Shown here in pieces: positions 7,858 through 15,544 of a DNA stretch of 21,945 nt (position 1 is its first letter; the number at the start of each line of letters is the position of its first letter). The stretch is from assembly GCA_964459065.1 (NCBI GenBank), contig CAYWMN010000036.1, positions 1-21,945 of the forward strand, given 5' to 3'. The stretch comes from JAMCXS01 sp964459065. Lineage in GTDB: Bacteria; Acidobacteriota; Terriglobia; UBA7540. The translations under genes and the position numbers were made by a program. The notes under the pieces are model-generated. The model was given only the letters and a program-made list of their open reading frames with translations, was not told the origin of the DNA and searched no databases.

Positions 7858-9747
7858 ATGCAGGTTCGATTCAGGGAAGACGAGCAGGTGCCGGCTTGGA
7901 GGATTACCTTCCTCCAATCGGTTATCGCAGCCTCGCTCGCGGTTCTCTTGATCGGCTACTGGCGGCTCCAAATCGGCCAGCACAAGGCACTGCTTGAGCA
8001 GGCCGAACACAACCGAATCCGCACCCTTCCCATCATTGCCCCGCGGGGCCGAATCCTCGACCGGAACGGAAACGTTCTCGTTGACAACTTCCCGGCTTTC
8101 ACGATTCTGCTGAACCGCGAAAACGCTTCCCAGCTTAACCCGGCAGAGCTCCGGAAAATTGCTGAAGGGCTCGACCTGAACTCAGGCGACCTTGAAGACC
8201 TGCTGAAGCACTCGGCCAGACTCCCGCGATTTCAGCCCCTTGTTATCAAACAATCCGCAACGCTGAAGGATGTTGCCTTCATCGACTCTCACCGGTCTGA
8301 ATTCCCCGAACTGGATATCATCCAAGCCCAGCAACGTTTTTACCCCAAGCATCAAGTTGCGGCGCAAGTGCTGGGTTACGTGGGCGAAGTCTCGCCCCGT
8401 GACATCTCCATGCCCAACTCTCCCTATCGTCCGGGCGATGTTATTGGAAAGTTCGGCATTGAAAGAGAATACAATTCGCTTCTGCACGGCCAGGACGGAA
8501 TGCGGAGAGTGGTGGTTAACAGCCGGGGACAAGAGGTCGGAACTCTGAGCACGATCAACGCGATTCCCGGCCACGACTTGCGCCTGACCCTCGATTTGAA
8601 TCTCCAGATGACGGCCGAAGCCGCCCTGGGTGACCGCCCGGGTGCTGTCGTTGCGCTAGACCCTCGGAACGGTGATGTTCTGGCCATGGTCAGCCATCCC
8701 GGTTTTGATCCCAACGACTTTGCCCGGCACATCAACTATAAGGAGTGGCGGCAGCTTACCACCGATCCCCTGAAACCTCTCATGAACAAAGCCGTCCAGG
8801 CGCAGCTTGCGCCCGGGTCGGTGTTCAAGATCATCATGAGCGTGGCTGGCTTGGAAACCGGGACCATCCAGCCTGATTTCACGGTTGACTGCCGCGGATG
8901 GATTAAAATCTACGGGCATATCTTCCACGACTGGATCTGGAAGGAACATCGGGGCCATGGGGAAGTGGATTTACACCGGGCCATTGTCGTTTCCTGTGAC
9001 GTCTATTTCTATACTTTGGGAAAACTTCTCGGAATTCGAAAGATCGATTATTTCGCTGACCATCTGGGCTTGGGGCGCCGGACCGGCATTGATCTTCCGA
9101 ATGAGGAACCCGGCCTGATTCCATCCCCGGCCTGGGTTGAGAAGTATTTTCATCATCGCTGGTGGCCCGGCGAAACGATCTCGGTGGCCATCGGCCAGGG
9201 CGCCGTTCAGGTGACCCCGCTCCAGCTTGCCTACGCCATCGGAGGAATTGCCTCCGGCGGAGTTTTTTACCGGCCGCACCTGGCCTACCGCCGCCAGCTG
9301 GTCGGCCTGGGATTCCACCCTCCTGCCAAGACGGTTGTGCGGTTTCCCCTCCAACCGGAAACGGTGAAGTCGGTGACGGGCGGGATGTGGGGTGTTGTCA
9401 ACCAACCCGGGGGCACCGGCTATGGCGCCAAGCGCGCCGGACTGGACATTGCGGGAAAAACGGGAACGGCACAAGTGGTCAACGCAGGATTCCGGCATGG
9501 CGCCGATCTGGCAAAATACAGAGATAATGCCTGGTTCGTCGGATATTCCCCTTCGCCGGACCCCAAAATCGTGGTCGCTGTCCTGGTATTTCACGGCGGG
9601 CACTCCTCGGCAGCGGCTCCCATTGCAGGGGATGTGATCCAGGCGTATTACCGGGAGAAGGGTGTCAAGCCGCCTTCGCCCCAGATGGTATCCGGCAAGA
9701 AAAAGCCGGATCCGGGCCATTGGGAGACAGTCGCAGAGGCGCGATAG
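7858..9747 (+). CDS. mrdA: Penicillin-binding protein 2 (class B transpeptidase of the elongasome)
   Basis: A monofunctional D,D-transpeptidase that cross-links lateral-wall peptidoglycan in the periplasm, partner of RodA. It has 629 residues: a membrane anchor (about 16-36), the dimerisation/pedestal region starting IAPRGRILDRNGNVL (about 60-74), and the transpeptidase domain. Active-site motifs are present: SVFK with Ser321 and Lys324, SCD at 379-381 (the PBP2 form of SxN), and KTG at 534-536 inside AGKTGTAQV. Length agrees with E. coli PBP2 (633). The ATG at 7858 is preceded by TAGGT, a modest ribosome site. The stop overlaps the ribosome site of rodA, so the two are probably co-translated. 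Confidence 0.96.
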   Translation: MQVRFREDEQVPAWRITFLQSVIAASLAVLLIGYWRLQIGQHKALLEQAEHNRIRTLPIIAPRGRILDRNGNVLVDNFPAFTILLNRENASQLNPAELRKIAEGLDLNSGDLEDLLKHSARLPRFQPLVIKQSATLKDVAFIDSHRSEFPELDIIQAQQRFYPKHQVAAQVLGYVGEVSPRDISMPNSPYRPGDVIGKFGIEREYNSLLHGQDGMRRVVVNSRGQEVGTLSTINAIPGHDLRLTLDLNLQMTAEAALGDRPGAVVALDPRNGDVLAMVSHPGFDPNDFARHINYKEWRQLTTDPLKPLMNKAVQAQLAPGSVFKIIMSVAGLETGTIQPDFTVDCRGWIKIYGHIFHDWIWKEHRGHGEVDLHRAIVVSCDVYFYTLGKLLGIRKIDYFADHLGLGRRTGIDLPNEEPGLIPSPAWVEKYFHHRWWPGETISVAIGQGAVQVTPLQLAYAIGGIASGGVFYRPHLAYRRQLVGLGFHPPAKTVVRFPLQPETVKSVTGGMWGVVNQPGGTGYGAKRAGLDIAGKTGTAQVVNAGFRHGADLAKYRDNAWFVGYSPSPDPKIVVAVLVFHGGHSSAAAPIAGDVIQAYYREKGVKPPSPQMVSGKKKPDPGHWETVAEAR

Positions 9748-9757
9748 GAAGCAAATC

Positions 9758-10849
9758 ATGCGGAAAGGTATAAATTTCCGGGACTTTGATTGGGGGCTCT
9801 TCGGGCTGGCCCTGGCGATTGCCGCCATGGGGATCGTTGAGATCTACAGCACCACGGTCCAGACTCCGCTGGCCAGCCAGTATAAAAAACAGATTTTATG
9901 GATCCTGCTTGGATGTGTCCTGACGCTGGTTGTGAGCCAAATCGATTACCATCTTATTGTGGAGCACGTGCCATGGTTCTTCCTGGCCAGTATTGGACTG
10001 CTGGCCGCTATCCTGGTGGTGGGTCCGCGAGTCGCCGGAACGCGCCGTTGGCTCAAATTCGGCGGATTTACTTTGCAAGTGTCAGAACTTGTCAAGTTGG
10101 TTATAATATTGGGAGTGGCGGCTCTGTTCGCTGAGAAGCGAAGTAAAGCCATTACCTGGGGGGAATTGTTAAAATTAGGAATCCTGGCCGGAGTGCCGGG
10201 AATCCTGGTGGCGCTGGAGCCTGATCTCGGGACGGCGCTTACCTACCTCCCCATTGTAGCTGTCGGCGCGTTCTTAGCGGGTATTGAGCGCCGGCAGGTG
10301 GTCACCTTGGGCTTAGTCGGGGCGCTGATACTGCCGATTGGTTGGCAGTTCATGCGTCCTTATCAACGTGCACGGCTGGAAGCATTCATCCATCCAAAGC
10401 AACACGTCCAGGGTTCCAGTTACCAAGTGACCCAGACAAAAATTGCCATCGGGTCCGGTGGCCTGTGGGGTCGAGGGTTGGGAAACGGGACACAGAGTCA
10501 GTTGGGTTTCATACCAGTTTCGCATGCTGACGCAATCTTTGCCGCTTTTGCGGAGGAGCGGGGGTTTGTCGGCACGTTATTTGTGTTTCTGCTCTATTTT
10601 GCCTTGCTCCTGCGGCTGCTTGATGCTGCACAGACCTCGGCGGACCGTGCGGGGTCGTTTGTCCTTGCCGGTTTCGCCACAGTTCTTTTCTTTCAAGTCG
10701 CCGTCAATGTCGGTATGATGATTGGTTGGTTCCCGATCACGGGTATTCCTCTGCCTCTCATGAGCGAGGGCGGGTCCTCAGTGCTGTTTATTTTTCTGGG
10801 ACTTGGGCTTGCCATGAGCGTTAAGATGCAGCGGTTCGTGAATTTTTAA
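9758..10849 (+). CDS. rodA: Peptidoglycan glycosyltransferase RodA (SEDS family)
   Basis: A polytopic inner-membrane enzyme that polymerises lipid II into glycan strands together with PBP2. From the ATG at 9758, 363 residues give about ten membrane segments. SEDS signatures are visible: TRRWLKFGGFTLQVSELVKL (only in part shared with FtsW), EPDLGTAL with the catalytic Asp at 156, LGFIPVSHADAIFAAFAEE, and GIPLPLMSEGGSS near the C-terminus. The last motif has Glu where many RodA proteins have Tyr (SYGGS). The start is fixed by AGGAAG at 9746-9751, 6 bases upstream, overlapping the PBP2 stop codon; longer in-frame extensions would run into the PBP2 gene. Followed by an intrinsic terminator at 10916-10943. 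Confidence 0.96.
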   Translation: MRKGINFRDFDWGLFGLALAIAAMGIVEIYSTTVQTPLASQYKKQILWILLGCVLTLVVSQIDYHLIVEHVPWFFLASIGLLAAILVVGPRVAGTRRWLKFGGFTLQVSELVKLVIILGVAALFAEKRSKAITWGELLKLGILAGVPGILVALEPDLGTALTYLPIVAVGAFLAGIERRQVVTLGLVGALILPIGWQFMRPYQRARLEAFIHPKQHVQGSSYQVTQTKIAIGSGGLWGRGLGNGTQSQLGFIPVSHADAIFAAFAEERGFVGTLFVFLLYFALLLRLLDAAQTSADRAGSFVLAGFATVLFFQVAVNVGMMIGWFPITGIPLPLMSEGGSSVLFIFLGLGLAMSVKMQRFVNF

Positions 10850-10915
10850 ATGGTGGAGAGAGTCAAGGAAGTGCAAACCGCTTTATCCTTCAAATCTCAA
10901 AGCCAGAGTTTGCCA

Positions 10916-10943
10916 ACGGCTCCGCAGGAGCCGTACATTTTTT
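10916..10943 (+). terminator. Intrinsic terminator of the mre/rodA block
   Basis: A perfect 8-bp stem (ACGGCTCC at 10916-10923 and GGAGCCGT at 10927-10934) with loop GCA, followed three bases later by six consecutive T (10938-10943). It lies 67 bases past the rodA stop on the same strand, the textbook arrangement. Confidence 0.85.
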
Positions 10944-11124
10944 ATCGAAAGGTCCAAGTCCGTTCGCCTCTTGCCGACGGCCTTGCCCGGGCACTCCGTT
11001 GCCAAGTCGGCCGGAGATGCTCCCGCGAGGGTGTCCGTGTAAGGACTGCGGGCGGCTGGACGAGGGGCTGCGGGAGTTGATCTCCGCCAGCGCGGATTGA
11101 TCCTTGCCGTTGGTCCCGGAAAAA
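10944..11124 (+). other. Leader or promoter region of the RNase E/G gene
   Basis: About 180 non-coding bases between the rodA terminator and the ribosome site of the RNase gene. Because the terminator precedes it, the RNase promoter should lie here, but I see no clear -35/-10 pair. The stretch is GC-rich with several short complementary words (for instance GCCGACGGC and GTCGGCCGG), so a structured leader is possible. RNase E leaders mediate autoregulation in E. coli; that this one does is only inference. Confidence 0.35.
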
Positions 11125-11135
11125 AAGGAGTTTCC

Positions 11136-13646
11136 ATGAATAAGGAGATGTTTATTTCATCGTCTCCCCACGAGACGAAGGTGGCCGTGTGTGAAGACGG
11201 TCAATTGGTTGAAGTTTATTTCGAACGTGACACCGACGTGGGTTTAGTCGGGGGAATCTATAAAGGGCGGGTCAGCCGGGTGCTTCCCGGCATGCAATCC
11301 GCCTTTGTGAATATCGGTCTTGAGCGGGACGCTTTTCTCTACGTTTCCGATTTCTCCCTCCAGGATCAGGAAGAGTTTGAAGGCCTTCTGGGAGACTCAC
11401 CCGGCCGCGGGGCCGCAATCGAGATTGAAGCAAGATCCGAAGGCGAAGACGCAACCGCGGACGAACAAACCCAGCCGGACGAGGCCGCCCAGCCAGCCCC
11501 AAGTCCCGAAGATTCCAACACGGAAGCCCCACAGGCCGCCACCGGAGAAGCGGCTGCCGAGGCGTCAAGCGAGCAAGCCGGGTCTCAAAACCTCGCTGGC
11601 GGCGAGGAATCGGCGCGTCCGTCCCGGTCCGCCGATGGCGAGTCGGGCTTTCGGCATCGCTCTCATCGCGGAAGACGCCGGCGTCGGCGGGGCCGAGGGG
11701 ATTCCCGCGACCGCCGCCCTGCTCGCCGTACTGAGCAGGAAACGGCCCCGGAAGTTCGTGAGTCCGCCCCCACCCAGGCGCTGGAGCCTCTCCCTGGCGA
11801 AAGCTTGGCCAAGTACGCGCATGCCGATTCTGAGGATGCGACGGCATCTGCCCCTTCCCCGGAAGCGGCTGTAGAAACTTCTGCTTCAGAAGGTTTGGCT
11901 GAATCAACCCCCACCGGGACGGATGTTTCTCCGGTCTCCGAGAATCCTGAAACGCAGGAACAGGCGCCGGCCAAAGCCAAGAAGACATCCGGTGCTGCCC
12001 CGCCGCCCGCCGCCCGCTCCGAGGAGTCTGTTGAAGCTCCGGCTGCAGCAGCAAGTTCCGATGAGGCAGCCGTGGCCTTGGCAGAAAGCGCCGAGCCGTC
12101 CGAGGTTCCTTCGGAGGAGAAACCTTCCGATGTTGCCGATGAGCAGCCGAAGGCCGCCGAATCCGATTCCGAGCAGTTGTCTGCCAGTTCTGAAGAAGCC
12201 CCTGCGACGGCGGAATCTTCAGAGGCGGAGACTGAGCAAGCCAAAGCCGGGGAAGAATCCGGTGAAACGTCGGAAGGCTCGGCCGAGCCCTCCGAGCGCT
12301 CTTCCACGGTGCGCGAGCCTCATGCCCGTCCGCGCTTTGCTCCACGCCGAAGCCGCCGAGGGCGTCGCCGGGGAGGCCGGCATACGCGCCGCCATGGCGG
12401 TCACGAGAGTTCGCGTTCGGCCGGCACCCAGCAGACGGGACATGGAGTGCAGATTTCAGAACTGTTGAAAGAAGGCCAGGAGATCATCGTCCAAATCGCC
12501 AAGGAGCCTTTGGGAACCAAAGGAGCCCGGATCACCTCCCATGTGGCCCTGCCTGGGCGTTATGTGGTCTATATGCCCACCATTTCCCACATTGGAGTTT
12601 CCCGCAAAATTGCTTCGGAACGGGAACGGCTGCGCCTGCGGAATGTCATTCTGGAAAACCGCGGCTCGCTCAGCGGAGGCTTTATCGTACGCACCGCGGG
12701 GGAAGGCCGCTCGGAAGAAGAAATCAAGGCGGACCTGAACTTTCTGACTACCCTGTGGAACGAAATTCGAGGCAAGGCCGAGCGCGTCAAGGCGCCCTCG
12801 CTGCTGTATCGGGATCTGGATCTTGCCCAGCGCCTGATGCGCGATCTGGTAACCTCCGACTTCAAGTCCATCTGGTTGGACAATGAGGTGGATTACGAGC
12901 GCGTTGTGGAGTTTGTGAACCGCCTGCAACCGACGCTGGTGGGCTCGGTCAAGCTGCACACCCGGGACACGGGGCTTCTTGAAGAACACGGCATCCAGGC
13001 GGAAATTGAAAAGGCGCTCCGGCCCAAGGTGTGGCTCAAGTCCGGTGGTTACATCGTGATTAACCAGACCGAGGCTTTGGTGGCGATCGACGTCAACACC
13101 GGCAAGTACGTCGGCAAAACCAATCGCCTGGAAGACACCATCGTCAAGACCAACGTGGACGCCGTCAATGAAATTGTGCGCCAAATCCGCCTGCGCGATC
13201 TGGGCGGCATTATCGTGGTCGATTTTATCGACATGGACGAGCGCCGCAACCGCAACAAGGTGGTGCAGGCGCTCGAAGAAGCCTTGCGGCGCGACCGGGC
13301 TCCGACCAAGGTTTTGTCCTTCAACGATTTCGGCCTGGTCGCCGTCACCCGCAAACGCGTCAAGCAGTCGCTGGAGCGCACGCTCTGCGATCCCTGCACT
13401 TACTGTAGCGGTTCGGGATGGATCAAGTCCGTTGACACCATCTGCTATGAGATTCTTTCGGAAGCCCGCAAAATGTCCCGCGACATCGAAGGGAAAGCCA
13501 TCACCCTGCGGGTCAATCCGGAAGTCGCCCACGCTTTGAAATCAAAAGATGGATCGATGGTCGCCGAAATTGAAGCGCTGACCCACAAGGACCTCATCAT
13601 CAAAAGCGACCCCTCGATCCACCAGGAACGCTTCGAGATCTTTTAG
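11136..13646 (+). CDS. rng: RNase E/G-family endoribonuclease with a large low-complexity insert inside the S1 domain
   Basis: Single-strand-specific endoribonuclease for mRNA decay and rRNA processing. Of 836 residues, 1-83 hold the N-terminal part and first half of the S1 domain (IYKGRVSRVLPGMQSAFVNIG). Residues about 84-438 are an Ala/Glu/Ser/Pro-rich, probably disordered insert with two Arg-rich patches (about 173-199 and 395-422). The second S1 half resumes with ISELLKEGQEIIVQIAKEP, then the catalytic domain with metal-binding Asp652 (AIDVNTGK) and Asp696 (VVDFIDMDERRNRNKV) and a Zn-link Cys cluster (C751, C754, C757 in CDPCTYC). No C-terminal scaffold follows, as in RNase G. Without the insert it would be about 480 residues, the size of RNase G. 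The ATG at 11136 has AAGGAG 5 bases upstream. Downstream of mre genes, the cafA/rng position in E. coli. Calling it rng rather than rne rests on the missing C-terminal tail. Confidence 0.93.
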   Translation: MNKEMFISSSPHETKVAVCEDGQLVEVYFERDTDVGLVGGIYKGRVSRVLPGMQSAFVNIGLERDAFLYVSDFSLQDQEEFEGLLGDSPGRGAAIEIEARSEGEDATADEQTQPDEAAQPAPSPEDSNTEAPQAATGEAAAEASSEQAGSQNLAGGEESARPSRSADGESGFRHRSHRGRRRRRRGRGDSRDRRPARRTEQETAPEVRESAPTQALEPLPGESLAKYAHADSEDATASAPSPEAAVETSASEGLAESTPTGTDVSPVSENPETQEQAPAKAKKTSGAAPPPAARSEESVEAPAAAASSDEAAVALAESAEPSEVPSEEKPSDVADEQPKAAESDSEQLSASSEEAPATAESSEAETEQAKAGEESGETSEGSAEPSERSSTVREPHARPRFAPRRSRRGRRRGGRHTRRHGGHESSRSAGTQQTGHGVQISELLKEGQEIIVQIAKEPLGTKGARITSHVALPGRYVVYMPTISHIGVSRKIASERERLRLRNVILENRGSLSGGFIVRTAGEGRSEEEIKADLNFLTTLWNEIRGKAERVKAPSLLYRDLDLAQRLMRDLVTSDFKSIWLDNEVDYERVVEFVNRLQPTLVGSVKLHTRDTGLLEEHGIQAEIEKALRPKVWLKSGGYIVINQTEALVAIDVNTGKYVGKTNRLEDTIVKTNVDAVNEIVRQIRLRDLGGIIVVDFIDMDERRNRNKVVQALEEALRRDRAPTKVLSFNDFGLVAVTRKRVKQSLERTLCDPCTYCSGSGWIKSVDTICYEILSEARKMSRDIEGKAITLRVNPEVAHALKSKDGSMVAEIEALTHKDLIIKSDPSIHQERFEIF

Positions 13647-13665
13647 GCTAGGATTCTGATTAGGG

Positions 13666-13689
13666 GAAGCCGCCTGTGTTAAGCGGCTT
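13666..13689. terminator. Hairpin between convergent genes
   Basis: A perfect 8-bp stem (GAAGCCGC at 13666-13673, GCGGCTTC at 13682-13689) with an 8-base loop, located between the stop of the RNase gene (+) and the stop of the flavoprotein gene (-), and overlapping the end of the latter. Neither side has a T-tract, so it may only weakly terminate or protect 3' ends in both directions. Confidence 0.4.
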
Positions 13690-14860
13690 CATCCTCTGTA
13701 AGCGTTCGCCAGCGGGTTTGGCTGAACAGCCAGCTTCCCAGCCATGGCAAAGGCGTTGCCAGCAGATTCTGCGCCCAGGACGGGGCCTGAAACATGGCTC
13801 GCGCCAGCGCCGCGGTTTTATAACTGCGGTCAACAGCGCGTTCCAGCTTGCGCCGGTAAATCTCGGCAGCTTGCTCAGAGCTCAGTCCTGCCGCCAGCGA
13901 TTCGGCAATAACCCTGCCGCCCAATCGCCCGCCATTAAGAGCCTTGGAAACCCCTTCGCCGGTGAAAGGATCCAGAAATCCGGAAGCGTCGCCCACCAGC
14001 AGCGCTCCTTCGGCGGCCGGCGAGTCTCGCGCCAGCCGCACCGGAGCCGTGGTGACGGTTGGCGAAGCCTGGCGCGCTCGCTCGATCCTTGCTTGGAGTT
14101 TCCCGTGGCCCGATACCTGCGCGAGCCAGACCGCAAGATTTTGGGCGTCCCTGATGCCTAAATCGCGAAGGCGTTCGCGGCGGACCAGGCAGCAAACGTT
14201 GGTCCTGCCGTCTTCAACCGGCGCCAGGCCGCAATAGCCTCCCCGGAACAGGTACATCTCCACCCGGCCGCGGGACTCAAGGCCGGTGAAATGAGCTTTG
14301 GCCCCAACCCACTTTCCTGACCCGGCCGCCTGCTGCTGGCGGGCGGGAGAAGGAACCCCCTCCAGGTTCCACCAGCGCCCGCAGGCGATGATCAGACGCC
14401 TTGCCGTGCTGATCGATCCCTCGGCCGCCTCGAGTTCCCAAACCTCTCCAGTTGGGGAGTCGCCCCGCTTCCGTACTGCCCGGACGCTTTGGCCTTCGTG
14501 CGCCAGGACTCCGGCTTGGAGCGCGGCGTCCCAAAGCGCGCGGTCCAGCAGGAACCGGGAGAGCCCCAGGGCGGGGCGCGGCAAAGCAAACCTCCGCGCG
14601 CGACCGTTCTCGCAGACAAACTCAGCCTCACGGATTACCGAACCGCGCTGCACGGTTTGAGGAATCTGCCGCCGCAGCCACCCAAGCGCTTCTGCGGAAA
14701 TAAACTCGCCGCAAACCTTGTGGCGGGGAAAGGGGTCCCGTTCCCAGATGCCGACCCGCAGGCCGCGCCGCCGCGCTTCAAGCGCCGCCGCCGTGCCGGC
14801 CGGACCTCCGCCGATGATCGCAAGATCCAACGGGGTGCGATTTCTGCTCAAGTTTTCCAA
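13679..14860 (-). CDS. FAD-dependent oxidoreductase of the geranylgeranyl-reductase-like family
   Basis: A 393-residue flavoprotein of the p-hydroxybenzoate-hydroxylase fold. It shows the FAD-binding motif IIGGGPAG (15-22), the RHKVCGEF element (about 46-53) typical of the geranylgeranyl-reductase/halogenase-like branch, and the second FAD motif VGDASGFLDPFTGEGVSKAL (about 289-308). Relatives reduce isoprenoid double bonds or oxidise polyketide or lipid intermediates; the substrate here is unknown. It is the last gene of a ketosynthase-methyltransferase-flavoprotein set. The start is TTG at 14860 (13-base overlap with the methyltransferase gene) or, equally plausible, TTG at 14851, which forms a TTGA overlap with the methyltransferase stop and has GGA a few bases upstream. 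No ATG is available near the FAD motif. Family is firm, function open. Confidence 0.85.
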   Translation of the reverse strand: MENLSRNRTPLDLAIIGGGPAGTAAALEARRRGLRVGIWERDPFPRHKVCGEFISAEALGWLRRQIPQTVQRGSVIREAEFVCENGRARRFALPRPALGLSRFLLDRALWDAALQAGVLAHEGQSVRAVRKRGDSPTGEVWELEAAEGSISTARRLIIACGRWWNLEGVPSPARQQQAAGSGKWVGAKAHFTGLESRGRVEMYLFRGGYCGLAPVEDGRTNVCCLVRRERLRDLGIRDAQNLAVWLAQVSGHGKLQARIERARQASPTVTTAPVRLARDSPAAEGALLVGDASGFLDPFTGEGVSKALNGGRLGGRVIAESLAAGLSSEQAAEIYRRKLERAVDRSYKTAALARAMFQAPSWAQNLLATPLPWLGSWLFSQTRWRTLTEDEAA

Positions 14861-15531
14861 ATCGTGGCGCCTAATCTGAATGCGGGAAGCCGCTCGATTT
14901 CAAATTTCGAGAACCCGGCCTGTAGGACGAGCGCCCGCAGTTCATTTCGCGTGTATGCCTGGCGGACGCTCGCCGGCCCGTCGTGCCGGGTGATGCGACT
15001 GCGCGCAAACGGCAGCGCAACGCGGATGAACAAATAGGGAAGGATGTGCCGCTCCAGATCATTGATCAGCACCGCTCCCGTGGCTGCCTCCGCCAGGCGC
15101 CGGAGCAATTCCGCGGCCTGCTCGCCGGAAAAATGGTGAAGGAACAGGTTGCACATCACGGCGTCAAAGCTTTCCCGCGCATAAGGAAGCTCGAGCGCAT
15201 CGCCGACAACCCGGGATAATCCCTGACAGGAATGACGGCTATTCCTCAGGTGGCTGAGCCGGCGGTCAACAACCACAAACTCCGCGCTCAGGCTGCGCCT
15301 TGCCAACTGTTCACGCAGGTAGGCTGCGAGCCGGGAATCTCCCGAACCCACCTCAAGGATGCGCGCGTGACGGCGGCCGGTTCGCGCATAAAATTGACCG
15401 AGCAGCCGCAGGCAGCCCGAGGTTCCTCCCAGCCAGCGGTTAATTCGCCAAAGATCGTCGAAGCTTTGCTCGATTTCCCCGGGAGTTCCCAGATCGTCGT
15501 CCAGCCATTCTTGGGAGGGGACGCGGCGCAT
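14848..15531 (-). CDS. Class I SAM-dependent methyltransferase (UbiE/type 11-like)
   Basis: A 227-residue Rossmann-fold methyltransferase. Motif I is ILEVGSGDSRLAAYL (58-72), the acidic residue at the end of strand 2 is in VVVDRR (86-91), and motif II/III follow as VVGDALELPYARESFDAVMC and LFLHHF. The N-terminal region with QSFDDLWRINRWLGG resembles small-molecule methyltransferases that act on polyketide or quinone-like products; the acceptor is not identifiable. The ATG at 15531 is chosen because the homology starts there; longer readings lie inside the ketosynthase gene. It begins 13 bases after the ketosynthase stop and overlaps the flavoprotein start, so the three genes form one transcription unit. 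Confidence 0.88.
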   Translation of the reverse strand: MRRVPSQEWLDDDLGTPGEIEQSFDDLWRINRWLGGTSGCLRLLGQFYARTGRRHARILEVGSGDSRLAAYLREQLARRSLSAEFVVVDRRLSHLRNSRHSCQGLSRVVGDALELPYARESFDAVMCNLFLHHFSGEQAAELLRRLAEAATGAVLINDLERHILPYLFIRVALPFARSRITRHDGPASVRQAYTRNELRALVLQAGFSKFEIERLPAFRLGATIWKT

Positions 15532-15544
15532 CGTCGAATGATTC

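Noticed and set aside
7635..7997. Plus-strand open frame in the mreD-PBP2 spacer
   Set aside because: It overlaps the PBP2 start in another frame, is Gly/Arg/Pro-rich and has no ribosome site or domain.
8971..9828. Minus-strand open frame of 285 codons
   Set aside because: Antisense to the PBP2 transpeptidase domain with all three active-site motifs intact.
10850..11080. Small open frame starting right at the rodA stop
   Set aside because: It runs straight through the intrinsic terminator at 10916-10943 and its product is an Arg/Gly-rich string without recognisable features.
11272..12345. Minus-strand open frames opposite the RNase insert
   Set aside because: The low-complexity, stop-poor coding of the insert creates long open frames on several strands; only the plus frame joins the two S1 halves and the catalytic domain.
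12456..13532. Minus-strand open frame of 358 codons
   Set aside because: Antisense to the RNase catalytic domain, where metal-binding and Zn-link residues are all in the plus frame.
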